Assembly (NCBI GenBank): GCA_021801525.1
Contig: JAJYXW010000130.1
Location: forward strand, 1-37,266
DNA from: Actinomycetes bacterium
GTDB taxonomy: Bacteria; Actinomycetota; Acidimicrobiia; Acidimicrobiales; JAJYXR01
DNA length: 37,266 nt
Direction: 5' to 3'
This document shows, piece after piece, positions 8,847 through 20,250 of this stretch. The notes below the pieces were generated by a model that searched no databases, was not told the origin of the DNA, and saw only the letters and a list, made by a program, of their open reading frames with translations. Each line of letters begins with the position of its first letter. Position 1 is the first letter of the stretch. Both the position numbers and the translations under genes were made by a program.

Positions 8847-9851
8847 TCAGCCGAAATCCACCGCCACCAGGAACGTACAGGTGGGAGCACTCACCACGAC
8901 TGCCACAAGGTCGGGCGTTCCTGCCGCCGACGAGCTCGCGCTGCTGGAAGGCGAGCCCGAGCCGGCAGTCGAGTTGGCAGTCGAGCCGGATCTCGAAGCG
9001 CGGGGTCCGTACACGAACGCGAGGGCGCTCTTCCCGCGGTAGTCGAGCTGGTAGGCGGCAATGGGGCCGGGGACCTTCCCCGCATGGCGCGTGGCTGCCG
9101 CCTCGCAGGCGAAGACTGATCCCGCTGCCGACGCAGCGGAGCTACTGCCGGCAATGCCGTTGCTCGGGGCTGGCGCGCCGGGGGAGGCCTCTGAGCCGGA
9201 CCCCTGAGGGCTGGCCTCGGCAAACAATGGCAAGAAGGCCGTTTCCCGTGCAGCGAGAGCACTCACAAGGGATCCCGGCGAGGCCACGGAGCCGAGGCTG
9301 CCATAAAGCGCGGGGGCTCGGCGCAGGGTGGCGGGAACCGGCCTTGCAGTGGCCGCGCTCGCGGCCTTTGCCGCGGAGTGCCTGCTGCCACTAGCCGCTG
9401 CGCCCATCTCGGAGGAGGTGGAAGTCCGTGTGAGAGCGACCGTAACGGGCACTCCCGCCACCACCAACGCTGCGGCAGCAGCTATCGCTACGTACCTGGC
9501 ACGCTTGGCACGACTCGCTCTCCTCTCACGCAGATCTGCTACGGGGCTCCCCGAACGAAGCTCGTCGAACGAAGCAAGAGCAGCCTGAAGTGCCGCTTCA
9601 CGCCGCGCTGCCGGCGGGGGCGCAACCGGCACGGCGAGCAGCGTACGCACGCGAACGAGGTCCTGGAACCTCGCGCTGCAGATCTCGCAGCCGGCGAGGT
9701 GAGCGCCGGCTGCGGCACTGTCTCGGGCGCCGGTAGCGGCACTGGCACTGGCACTGGCACTGGCACCGGCACTGGCACCGGCACCGGAGCCATCCGCGAG
9801 CTGCCCGTCGATCAGGGTGGAGATCGCCTCGTCGCTCAGGTGGCCCTTCAT
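8847..9851 (-). CDS. Transmembrane anti-sigma factor with zinc-finger (ZAS-like) N-terminus
   Basis: A 334-aa protein whose ATG (9851) overlaps the sigma stop (ATGA). The N-terminus MKGHLSDEAISTLIDG and the HLAGCEIC motif (H51, C55, C58) form the H-x3-C-x2-C zinc site of ZAS-type anti-sigma factors, with H4 as the probable fourth ligand. A Gly/Ala/Ser tract (21-50), encoded by a 6-bp DNA repeat, separates helix 1 from the metal site, which is unusual. A helix follows (~60-100), then a transmembrane segment (~119-141), then a long Ala/Ser-rich extracytoplasmic part that ends in a more structured region (PIAAYQLDYRGKSALAFVYG, then DLVAVVVSAPTCTFLVAVDFG). It should hold the ECF sigma factor at the membrane until a signal arrives. 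The signal is unknown. Confidence 0.85.
   Translation of the reverse strand: MKGHLSDEAISTLIDGQLADGSGAGASAGASASASASAATGARDSAAAGAHLAGCEICSARFQDLVRVRTLLAVPVAPPPAARREAALQAALASFDELRSGSPVADLRERRASRAKRARYVAIAAAAALVVAGVPVTVALTRTSTSSEMGAAASGSRHSAAKAASAATARPVPATLRRAPALYGSLGSVASPGSLVSALAARETAFLPLFAEASPQGSGSEASPGAPAPSNGIAGSSSAASAAGSVFACEAAATRHAGKVPGPIAAYQLDYRGKSALAFVYGPRASRSGSTANSTAGSGSPSSSASSSAAGTPDLVAVVVSAPTCTFLVAVDFG
9738..9785 (-). repeat. 6-bp tandem repeat in the anti-sigma zinc domain
   Basis: Eight units of ggcact/ggcacc (plus-strand reading) occur in a row and encode the Ala/Ser tract just before the HxxxCxxC motif. Length variation would change the spacing within the sigma-binding domain without breaking the frame. 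Confidence 0.85.
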
Positions 9852-10567
9852 GGCTCTACAGGGGCCTGCGCGCCCGCAGCTCGCCCCGACTGTCCCTGGC
9901 CCCTGTCCACAAGTGCTTCGACGTTCGCGCGCCCCGTCGAGTTCCCGCCTTCGGAGCCGGCGGGCTGCCCATGGCTGCCACCTCGAGGCTCGTTGCTCGC
10001 GGCTCCTGGTCCCAGCAGGTCGGCGAGCACCGCCCTCCCACGGGCGATGCGCGACCTGACCGTCCCTACTGGAATGCCGAGCGCCGTCGCGATCTCCTCG
10101 TAGCTGAGCCCGCTCACGTCGCGAAGCACCACGGCCGCCCTGAAGCTGGCGGGTACCTGCGACAACGCTGCATCGAGGTCGACGCGTGAGGCGGCCTGCT
10201 CGGCAGGGTCCTCCCATCCGGAACCTGCAACGCCCGAGGCCGCTACCACGCCCGAGGCCGCTGCCACGCCCTGCTCATCCCCCCCAGCACGGCCCCCTTT
10301 CACCGTCGCGCCCTCTCGCTCGCCGGCAGGCCATGCAATACCGAGGAGGGGTCTCCGGCGCCGCCTGCGCAACTCGTCCAGGCAGACGTTGGTCGCCACA
10401 CGGTAGATCCACGTGGAGAAGCTGCTCCTCCCGTCGAAGCTCTGGAGCGAGCGGATCGCCTGGACCATGACCTGCTGGGCCGCGTCCTCGGCGTCGGGCC
10501 CGGCACAGAGCATCCGCCTGCAGATCGCATGTACGCGCTCGTAGCTGGAGCCGAGAAGCTCCCCCAT
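9848..10567 (-). CDS. ECF-family RNA polymerase sigma factor
   Basis: A 239-aa protein from ATG 10567. Region 2 covers ~1-73: ERVHAICRRML, DAEDAAQQVMVQAIRSLQSF, then FSTWIYRVATNVCLDELRRR. A ~50-residue Gly/Ala-rich linker (75-120) follows. Region 4 (~125-185) contains a helix-turn-helix, LSYEEIATALGIPVGTVRSR. A disordered C-terminal tail (~186-239) overlaps the anti-sigma start. Upstream of 10567 the same frame encodes ENGLVERAKRGDREA, which is the usual first helix of ECF sigma factors, but no ATG, GTG or TTG precedes it before serA's stop. The true start may therefore be a rare codon (ATA at 10621 or CTC near AGGAG). The gene lies 110 bp after serA and is co-transcribed with its anti-sigma partner. 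Confidence 0.88.
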   Translation of the reverse strand: MGELLGSSYERVHAICRRMLCAGPDAEDAAQQVMVQAIRSLQSFDGRSSFSTWIYRVATNVCLDELRRRRRRPLLGIAWPAGEREGATVKGGRAGGDEQGVAAASGVVAASGVAGSGWEDPAEQAASRVDLDAALSQVPASFRAAVVLRDVSGLSYEEIATALGIPVGTVRSRIARGRAVLADLLGPGAASNEPRGGSHGQPAGSEGGNSTGRANVEALVDRGQGQSGRAAGAQAPVEP

Positions 10568-10638
10568 CGCCTCGCGATCCCCCCGCTTGGCCCGCTCTAC
10601 GAGCCCGTTCTCCTGGTCTATTCCCGTCGCAACAGCAT

Positions 10639-10654
10639 AGAGGCCGAAGCCTCT
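10639..10654 (-). terminator. UUCG-loop hairpin in the serA-sigma gap
   Basis: On the minus strand AGAGGC-TTCG-GCCTCT forms a 6-bp stem closed by a UUCG tetraloop, 24 bp after the serA stop. There is no T tract. It may stabilise or end the aspC-serA message, or act as a processing site. It lies upstream of any plausible sigma start. Confidence 0.45.
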
Positions 10655-10677
10655 CGCACGCCGGTGAGGCTCGGCGC

Positions 10678-12246
10678 CTACACCGAGGCGATGCGGTGCA
10701 GGTCGAGTATGCCCCCCGAGGACTTCAGGGCGGCGAACGCCTCGTCGGGGACCTGGCGGTCGGTCGACAGCACCATAAGGGCGGTGTTGCCAGTACGAGA
10801 CGGCCCGACCGCCATCGACGAGATCGATATGCCGGCATCCCCGAGGATGGTGCCGACCACCCCGATCATCCCGGGGCGGTCGTCGTTTCGCACGACGAGC
10901 ATGTGCGGAGCCGGGGGCACCTCCACCGAGTGGTCGTCGACGAGCACCAGGCGCGCCTCTCCCCTCGTCCCGGTGAGGGTCCCGGCGATCGAATGCGCCG
11001 ACGAGCGTAAGGTCACGAGGTTGACGTAGTCGCGCGAGGTCGCTGTGGTGGTCTCACGCACCTCGAGTCCACGCTCGGCCGCGAGCTGGGGGGCGTTCAC
11101 GTACGAGACCGGCTCCTCCGTGCCCGCGGCAAAGAGCCCCTTCAGCACAGCCAAGGTGAGTATCCCCGTCGACGAGCTGGCAAGCCCTCCCTGGTACTCC
11201 ACGTCGAGGCGGTCGGGCAGTCCGTCGTTCAGGCACGCGAAGCACCGCCCGAGCTGCTCTGCCAGGGGCATGAAGGGCCGCACCGCCTCGGATACCTCCG
11301 TGGCCGCGACGTTCACGGCGAAGGGCACGAAGTCGCCCGCCAGCGCAAGCACTACCTGCTCGGCAATGGTCGTCCCGGCCTTGTCCTGAGCCTCGACCGT
11401 GGAAGCGCCCAGGTGCGGCGTCACAACCACCTGCTCCAGGGAGAAGAGCGGCGAGTCGGTGCATGGCTCGGTCGCGAACACGTCGAGGCCGGCGCCTCCC
11501 ACCTGCCCCGAGCGGATCGCGTCAGCAAGTGCATCCTCGTCCACCAGCCCTCCCCGGGCCGTGTTCACGATGCGGATACCTGGCTTGGCCTTGGCGAGCA
11601 GGTCACGCCCGATCATCCCCATCGTCTCCGGCGTCTTCGGGAGGTGAATGGTGACGAAGTCCGCCTCGGCCACCAGCTCGTCGAGCGTCATCAGCTCGAC
11701 GCCCATGTGGCGCGCGCGGTCGGCAGCGACGTAGGGGTCATATGCCACGAGCCGCATGCCGAAGGCGAGGGCCCGCTGGGCGACGAGCGCTCCCACCCGG
11801 CCGAGGCCAACGATGCCGAGAGTCTTGCCATAGAGCTCGACCCCTTCCCACTTGGAGCGCTCCCACTTCCCCGACACGAGGGCAGAGTGGGCTCGAGGGA
11901 CGTTCCGAGCCTGGGAAAGCAACAGGGCGAAGGCGTGCTCGGCGGCGGAGAGGATGTTGGACTGCGGGGCGTTAACCACCATCACGCCGCGCCGGGTCGC
12001 CTCCTCGACATCCACGTTGTCGAGCCCGATGCCTGCGCGCCCGACCACCACCAGATCCCTGCCGGCCTCGAGCGCCTCGGCGGTCACCTGGGTGGCCGAT
12101 CGGATGACGAGGGCTTGGGCTCCCGGCAGGGCCTCGAGCAGCTCCTCTGGGCTCAGCCCCAGCCTGACGTCTGCCTCGTGACCGGCAGAGACCATGTAGT
12201 CGATGCCGCTGTCGGCCAGCTTCTCTGTTACCAGTATTCGTGCCAC
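10678..12246 (-). CDS. serA: D-3-phosphoglycerate dehydrogenase
   Basis: A 522-aa protein from GTG 12246 (GAGG just upstream), the usual length of the long actinobacterial form. It oxidises 3-phosphoglycerate to 3-phosphohydroxypyruvate with NAD+, the first step of serine synthesis. The substrate domain is followed by a Rossmann fold with VGLGRVG (146-152). Catalytic residues are Arg231 (NTARGG), Glu260 (FATEP) and His278 (TPHLGAST). An intervening domain (~315-445) and a C-terminal ACT domain (~450-522, HMLVVRNDDRPGMIGVVG) suggest feedback inhibition by serine. It starts 21 bp after aspC ends, so the two are probably one operon. SerC is divergent just beyond aspC. Confidence 0.97.
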   Translation of the reverse strand: MARILVTEKLADSGIDYMVSAGHEADVRLGLSPEELLEALPGAQALVIRSATQVTAEALEAGRDLVVVGRAGIGLDNVDVEEATRRGVMVVNAPQSNILSAAEHAFALLLSQARNVPRAHSALVSGKWERSKWEGVELYGKTLGIVGLGRVGALVAQRALAFGMRLVAYDPYVAADRARHMGVELMTLDELVAEADFVTIHLPKTPETMGMIGRDLLAKAKPGIRIVNTARGGLVDEDALADAIRSGQVGGAGLDVFATEPCTDSPLFSLEQVVVTPHLGASTVEAQDKAGTTIAEQVVLALAGDFVPFAVNVAATEVSEAVRPFMPLAEQLGRCFACLNDGLPDRLDVEYQGGLASSSTGILTLAVLKGLFAAGTEEPVSYVNAPQLAAERGLEVRETTTATSRDYVNLVTLRSSAHSIAGTLTGTRGEARLVLVDDHSVEVPPAPHMLVVRNDDRPGMIGVVGTILGDAGISISSMAVGPSRTGNTALMVLSTDRQVPDEAFAALKSSGGILDLHRIASV

Positions 12247-12267
12247 CTCAACCTCTCTCTCGACAGC

Positions 12268-14722
<2,455 letters not shown>

Positions 14723-14731
14723 ACCGCCTGC

Positions 14732-14761
14732 GACCTCCGAGCGGTCTGCGCCTCGGAGGTC
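14732..14761. terminator. Bidirectional hairpin between serC and typA
   Basis: A perfect 10-bp stem GACCTCCGAG (14732-14741) / CTCGGAGGTC (14752-14761) with a 10-base loop lies 10 bp after the serC stop and overlaps the typA stop codon. With convergent genes on both sides it is a good candidate for a shared terminator, though T tracts are lacking. Confidence 0.6.
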
Positions 14762-16606
14762 AGGCTTCGCGCTCGTGGCGGGCCCGGCCGCGGAGCCGGC
14801 CTCGCTCGGTGCGGTCGAGCATCGCCTTGCGCAGGCGGACCGACGCCGGCGTCACCTCCACGCACTCGTCGGGACCGATGAACTCGAGAGCCTGCTCCAG
14901 TGGAAGCTGCAGATGGGGGGTAAGGCGCTCGAAGACCTCGGCAGTCGAGGAGCGCATGTTGGTGAGCTTCTTCTCCTTGACCGGGTTCACGTCCATCTCC
15001 TCCGCACGGGCGTTCTCCCCGACGATCATCCCCTCGTAGACCTCGGTGCCCGGCCCGACGAGCATCTGGCCGCGCTCTTGAAGTGCCATGAGAGCGAACG
15101 CGGTCGTCCGTCCCCGGCGGTCCGCGACCATCGAGCCGTTGCGCCTCGTCTTCAGCTCGCCGCACCAGGGCTCCCACGCGTCGAACACGTGGTGGAGTAT
15201 CCCCGTCCCCCTCGTCTCGGTGAGGAACTCGGTGCGAAAGCCGATAAGCCCGCGGGTCGGCACCCGGTAGTCCATCCGCACCCAGCCGCTGCCGTGGTTC
15301 ACCATCTCGATCATCTTCCCCTTGCGAAGCGCGAGTAGCTGGGTGACCACCCCTACATAGTCCTCGGGCACGTCGACGGTGAGGGCCTCGACGGGCTCGT
15401 GGAGCTTGCCGTCGATCGTGCGAGTCACCACGCTCGGCTTGCCGACGGTCAGCTCGAAGCCCTCGCGGCGCATCGTCTCTATCAACACGGCGAGCTGCAG
15501 CTCGCCCCGGCCCTGCACCTCCCAGGTGTCCGGGCGCTGCGTGGCGAGGACCCGCAGGGAAACGTTGCCGACGAGCTCGTCGTCGAGGCGACCCTTCACC
15601 AGTCGCGCCGTGAGCTTGGTGCCCTCGGTGCCGGCGAGCGGGGACGTGTTGATCCCTATGGTCATCGACAGGCTCGGCTCGTCGACCGCGTGGAACGGCG
15701 CGGGCCGGGCATCTTCGACGTCGGCCAGCGTCTCCCCCACCGTCACCTCCGCCATGCCTGCCACCGCGACGATCTCCCCGGGACCAGCCTCGTCAATGGG
15801 CACCTGGTCGAGCGCCTCGGTGCCGTAGAGCTCGGTCACCTTGGAACGCTCCGTGGTCCCGTCGATCCGGCACCATGCAACCGTGTCGCCCCGGCGCAAT
15901 GTGCCGTGGCGGACCCGGCAGATCGCGAGCCTCCCGACGTACGGCGAGGCGTCGATGTTGGTGACCAGTGCCTGCATGGGGTGATCCGGGTCGAAAGACG
16001 GGGCGGGTATCTCCGCGAGGATCGTGTCGAAGAGCGGCACCAAGTCGCGGCCGACCTCACCCGGCTCCCTCGACGCCCAGCCCGCCCGGGCGCACGCGTA
16101 GAGCACCGGGTAGCCGATCTGGTGCTCGTCGGCGTCGAGGTCTAGGAAGAGCTCCTCGACGTCGTGGACAACCTCGGCAATGCGCGCGTCGGGCCGGTCG
16201 ACCTTGTTGAGCACCACCACGACGGGCAGCCGGGCACGCAGGGCCTTTCGCAGCACGAAACGGGTCTGGGGAAGGGGGCCTTCGGATGCGTCCACGAGCA
16301 GCAGCACGCCGTCCACCATGGCGAGTCCCCGCTCGACCTCGCCGCCGAAGTCGGCATGGCCCGGAGTGTCGACGATGGTTATGTTGACGCCGTTGTAGTG
16401 GACGACCGTGTGCTTGGCGAGGATGGTGATGCCCTTCTCGCGCTCGAGGTCTCCCGAGTCGAGAGCGCGATCGGCGATCAGCTGGCCCGCGCGCAGTGCC
16501 CCTGCCTGGCGCAGCATCGCGTCGACGAGGGTGGTCTTGCCGTGGTCGACGTGGGCGACGATGGCGACGTTGCGAAGGTCGTCACGCGTGGAGCTTTGAC
16601 GGCTGG

Positions 16607-16610
<4 letters not shown>
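14760..16610 (-). CDS. typA: Ribosome-associated translational GTPase TypA/BipA
   Basis: 616 aa from TTG 16610, the normal length of the family. GTPase motifs: G1 [10 protein letters not shown] (19-28), G2 region [10 protein letters not shown]3 DTPGHADF, G4 VLNKVDRPD. Domain II, domain III and the TypA-specific C-terminal domain ([19 protein letters not shown], then [15 protein letters not shown]) follow. It binds 70S ribosomes and supports ribosome assembly and stress or cold adaptation. The TTG is chosen because it overlaps the ilvC stop (TTGA), because no other start precedes the G1 motif, and because upstream sequence in this frame is antisense-like. TypA is therefore probably translated from the ilv message by coupling. 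Confidence 0.95.
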
Positions 16611-17632
<1,022 letters not shown>

Positions 17633-17668
17633 CTCGTCCTCCTAGTGTTCGGTGGGCCGGACAATGCT

Positions 17669-17742
17669 ACCGGCGCCCGCTGGGTCCGCGGGAACGGCAC
17701 CCGGCGCCCGCTGGGTCCGCGGGAACGGCTACCGGCGCCCGC
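17669..17742 (-). repeat. 31-bp tandem repeat with hairpins between ilvN and ilvC
   Basis: The block accggcgcccgctgggtc and following bases repeats with a 31-bp period at 17669, 17700 and 17731, giving 2.4 copies. Each full unit contains CCCGC-TGGGTCC-GCGGG, a 5-bp stem with a 7-base loop. The array fills most of the 96-bp ilvN-ilvC gap and reaches the last codons of ilvN. It could set mRNA stability or relative ilvC expression; that is inference. Confidence 0.8.
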
Positions 17743-18232
17743 GGAGCCTTGGGAGCGCGACTCGTCCGGTCCTCTGGAGCTCCACTATGCCCGAAGACCT
17801 GAGCAGGTCCTCGAAGTCGTCGACCTTGGACGGAGCGCCTGCGAGCACGACCGTCATCGCCTCTGCCCCGACGTCGACCACCTGGGCTCCGAATATCCCG
17901 ACGAGCTGCACGATCTGGCCCCGCTCTGCCGGGCCGGCCTCCACGGTCGCGATTAGCAGCTCGCGCTCGGTGGCCTCCTCGGGAGCCAGCTCGCTTATCG
18001 AGACCACGTTCACGAGCTTGTCGAGCTGCTTCACGATCTGCTCGAGCGGGGCAGATGCCACGTCCACCACGATGGTTATGCGGGAAAAGCGCTCGTCATC
18101 GGTCGGCGCGACCGCGAGCGAGGCGATGTTGAACCCCCTCCTGCTGAAGAGGCCTGCAACGCGGGCAAGCACCCCGGCCTTGTTCTCCACCAGCACCGTG
18201 AGGATGTGGTGGCGCTCCGCGCCATCCCTCAT
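17729..18232 (-). CDS. ilvN: Acetolactate synthase regulatory (small) subunit
   Basis: 167 aa from ATG 18232, which overlaps the ilvB stop (ATGA), so it is translationally coupled to the catalytic subunit. An N-terminal ACT domain (ILTVLVENKAGVLARVAGLFSRRGFNIASL, about residues 10-39 and following) binds valine and gives feedback inhibition. The C-terminal half (ATERELLIATVEAGPAERGQ onward) is the domain that activates the large subunit. The length is typical. The last codons (LPRLRGRR) fall inside the 31-bp repeat array. Confidence 0.96.
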   Translation of the reverse strand: MRDGAERHHILTVLVENKAGVLARVAGLFSRRGFNIASLAVAPTDDERFSRITIVVDVASAPLEQIVKQLDKLVNVVSISELAPEEATERELLIATVEAGPAERGQIVQLVGIFGAQVVDVGAEAMTVVLAGAPSKVDDFEDLLRSSGIVELQRTGRVALPRLRGRR

Positions 18233-19998
18233 CGCCCTCCCTCCCCTGCAGAGGGGCCGACCACGATGTCGTCGTTGGAGTGGCCGGCCGGCACCATGGG
18301 GTAGACCTTCTCGAAGGCGTCAGTGCGGAAGTCGACCACTACCGGGCGGTCGTCGATGGAGTTTGCCTTGTCGATTGCCGGGCCGACCTCCTCGGGACTC
18401 TCGACCTTGAGGCCGACGCAGCCCATGGCCTCTGCCCACTTCACGTAGTCGGGAAGGTCGGGGGAGAGGTAGACCTCCGAGTAGCGTTCCTCGTAGAACA
18501 TCTCCTGCCACTGGCGCACCATGCCGAGGTAGGCGTTGTTCAAGATGGCGATCTTCACGGGTATTCGCTCCGCCGAGGCTGTCACCAGCTCCTGGGCGGT
18601 CATCTGGAAGCATCCGTCGCCGTCGATTGCCCAGACGGTGCGCTCGGGCCGGCCCACCTTGGCCCCGATGGCCGCTGGCACCGCGTAGCCCATGGTGCCG
18701 GCTCCGCCCGAGTTCACCCAGGTGTACGGCTCCTCGAAGTGCCACCACTGAGACGCCCACATCTGGTGCTGCCCGACTCCTGCGACAACGATCGTCCCAG
18801 GGGGCGCCGCGTCCCTGAGCGACTCGACCACGAACTGGGGCTTGAGCGCCCCCGAGCCGGGGTCGCGGTCGTAGGCGAGGGGAAAGCGCTCCTGGTACCC
18901 GCGAAGCTGCGCGATCCACGGGGAGAGGTCGGGCCGGGAAGCCGCCTGCGATCCAGCCGGCGGCTTGCTGCCGGCAGGACCAATGCCAGCCCGCTCCAGC
19001 ACCTCGAGCAGCTTCTCCATCACGACCCGCGCATCACCAGCGATAGCCACTTCGGGCACGCGCACCTTGCCGAGCTCTGCAGGGTCTATGTCGACGTGGA
19101 CGACCTTCGCCCCTGGAGCGAAGGCGCTCACCTTCCCCGTCACCCGGTCGTCGAAGCGACTGCCTATTGCCAGGAGGAGGTCCGACTCCTGCATAGCAGT
19201 GACCGCCGTGTAGTTGCCGTGCATTCCTGGCATCCCGAGGCAGAGTGGATGCGAGTCCGGGAGGACTCCCCTTGCCATCAGGGTGGTCACCACCGGGATC
19301 CCGGTCCTCTCGGCCAGCTCGCGGAGCGCGTCGGCGCCGCGCGCCTTCAAGATGCCCCCGCCCGCGTATATGACCGGCCGGCACGCGCCGAGGACCAGCT
19401 CGGCGGCTTGGCGCACGAGGTCGGGGTCGCCTTCCACCTGGGGCTTGTAGCCCGGAAGGTCGAGATCCTCGATCGAGCCCGGCCAGTACCATTCCATCTC
19501 CGCATTGGAGACGTCCTTAGGCACGTCGACCAGCACGGGCCCAGGGCGACCGGTCGTCGCCACGTGGAACGCCGCCGCGATGGTCTGCGGGATCTCCTCT
19601 GCGTCGGTCACGAGCCAGTTGTGCTTGGTGATGTCCATGGTCACCCCGGTGATCGGGCATTCCTGGAACGCGTCCGTCCCGATGGCGCCGGTCGCGACCT
19701 GTCCCGAGACGACGACGAGTGGGATCGAGTCCATGTAGGCATTAGCGAGCGGGGTGACGATGTTCGTGGCACCCGGACCGCTGGTCACCATCGCGACCCC
19801 GGGCCGGCCCGTCACCTGCGCGTATCCTTCGGCAGCGTGGCCGGCGCCCTGCTCGTGGCGGACCAGGATGTGGCGGATCGGCGAGTCGATTATCGGGTCG
19901 TACACAGGGAGTATCGCACCGCCAGGCAGTCCGAAGACGACCTCCACCCCTTGCATCTCTAGGCTCTTTATGAGCGCCTGGGCTCCTGTGATCCGCAT
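18229..19998 (-). CDS. ilvB: Acetolactate synthase catalytic (large) subunit
   Basis: 589 aa from ATG 19998, with AGAGGA about 10 bases upstream. A ThDP-dependent enzyme that condenses two pyruvates to acetolactate, or pyruvate with 2-oxobutyrate. It shows VFGLPGGAILPVYD near the N-terminus, the catalytic Glu in HEQGAGHAAEGYA, TSGPGATN, the FAD-domain segments SRFDDRVTGK and VHVDIDPAE, and the ThDP/Mg motif DGDGCFQMTAQEL through ILNNAYLGMVRQWQE. It is preceded by a complete leader-peptide attenuator and followed by ilvN with a 4-bp overlap. Expression should therefore follow charged branched-chain tRNA levels. Confidence 0.97.
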   Translation of the reverse strand: MRITGAQALIKSLEMQGVEVVFGLPGGAILPVYDPIIDSPIRHILVRHEQGAGHAAEGYAQVTGRPGVAMVTSGPGATNIVTPLANAYMDSIPLVVVSGQVATGAIGTDAFQECPITGVTMDITKHNWLVTDAEEIPQTIAAAFHVATTGRPGPVLVDVPKDVSNAEMEWYWPGSIEDLDLPGYKPQVEGDPDLVRQAAELVLGACRPVIYAGGGILKARGADALRELAERTGIPVVTTLMARGVLPDSHPLCLGMPGMHGNYTAVTAMQESDLLLAIGSRFDDRVTGKVSAFAPGAKVVHVDIDPAELGKVRVPEVAIAGDARVVMEKLLEVLERAGIGPAGSKPPAGSQAASRPDLSPWIAQLRGYQERFPLAYDRDPGSGALKPQFVVESLRDAAPPGTIVVAGVGQHQMWASQWWHFEEPYTWVNSGGAGTMGYAVPAAIGAKVGRPERTVWAIDGDGCFQMTAQELVTASAERIPVKIAILNNAYLGMVRQWQEMFYEERYSEVYLSPDLPDYVKWAEAMGCVGLKVESPEEVGPAIDKANSIDDRPVVVDFRTDAFEKVYPMVPAGHSNDDIVVGPSAGEGGR

Positions 19999-20035
19999 CT
20001 TCGCCGTTCCTCTCTCGTGTGGTCGGTTTCTGCCT

Positions 20036-20074
20036 GTGCCTAGTGGGAATCTGTGCCTACTGGGAATCTGTGCC
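20036..20074 (-). repeat. 17-bp tandem repeat between attenuator and ilvB
   Basis: gtgcctaGtgggaatct (20036-20052) and gtgcctaCtgggaatct (20053-20069) differ by one base, and a partial unit (gtgcc) follows. The array lies just downstream of the attenuator terminator in ilvB's 5' untranslated region. The function is unknown; the length is not a multiple of three, as expected for non-coding DNA. Confidence 0.85.
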
Positions 20075-20077
20075 GGG

Positions 20078-20108
20078 AAACAAAACGACCTCCCCTTGGG
20101 GAGGTCGT
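20078..20108 (-). terminator. Rho-independent attenuator terminator of ilvBNC
   Basis: On the minus strand ACGACCTCCCC and GGGGAGGTCGT form a perfect 11-bp stem around AA (20108-20085) and are followed by TTTTGTTT (20085-20078). It stands 32 bases after the leader-peptide stop and 79 bases before the ilvB ATG. This is the strongest intrinsic terminator in the window, and its position is that of an amino-acid attenuator. Confidence 0.92.
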
Positions 20109-20109
20109 G

Positions 20110-20149
20110 AGCGCGCGCAGCCTGACTTGGCGACGCGCGCTAGGTCAGG
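20110..20149 (-). promoter_or_regulatory. Pause-type hairpin of the ilv attenuator
   Basis: AGCGCGCG (20110-20117, plus strand) pairs perfectly with CGCGCGCT (20134-20141), and alternative pairing of CCTGAC with GTCAGG covers 20120-20149. One arm overlaps the last leader codons and the stop. Stalling at the Ile/Leu/Val codons would mask this arm, as in classical leader-peptide attenuation. I did not work out the exact antiterminator pairing. Confidence 0.6.
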
Positions 20150-20190
20150 AGTACGAGGATCGCTGTCGAAATGGTGGCCTGGTGAGTCAT
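20140..20190 (-). CDS. ilvL: ilv leader peptide (attenuator control ORF)
   Basis: A 16-codon ORF, ATG 20190 to TAG 20140, encodes MTHQATISTAILVLLT. The block Ile-Leu-Val-Leu-Leu comes just before the last codon. Branched-chain residues make up 6 of 16, which is the signature of a leader peptide that senses charged Ile-, Leu- and Val-tRNA. A pause hairpin and a strong terminator follow at the spacing expected for attenuation of ilvBNC. There is no Shine-Dalgarno sequence. A promoter-like pair puts transcription start two to four bases before the ATG, so the peptide is probably translated leaderless, as is common in actinobacteria. Confidence 0.88.
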   Translation of the reverse strand: MTHQATISTAILVLLT

Positions 20191-20199
20191 GGCATCATC

Positions 20200-20229
20200 A
20201 GTTTGACACATGCACACACGCACTTGCAA
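20200..20229 (-). promoter_or_regulatory. Probable promoter of the ilvL-ilvBNC message
   Basis: On the minus strand TTGCAA (20229-20224) and CAAACT (20205-20200) are separated by 18 bp and match -35/-10 moderately. The predicted start, about 20192-20194, falls just before the ilvL ATG. This agrees with the missing ribosome site. Confidence 0.5.
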
Positions 20230-20250
20230 GGCGTGGGTTCCGGCAATCGG

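Noticed and set aside
7002..9851. Contractile injection system locus around the tagged effector
   Set aside because: No sheath, tube, baseplate, AAA+ or DUF4157 protein is present; neighbours are a DUF4349 protein and an ECF sigma/anti-sigma pair.
18280..19962. 560-codon plus-strand frame antisense to ilvB
   Set aside because: It lies wholly opposite ilvB, with shadow-type composition and no ribosome site or family motif.
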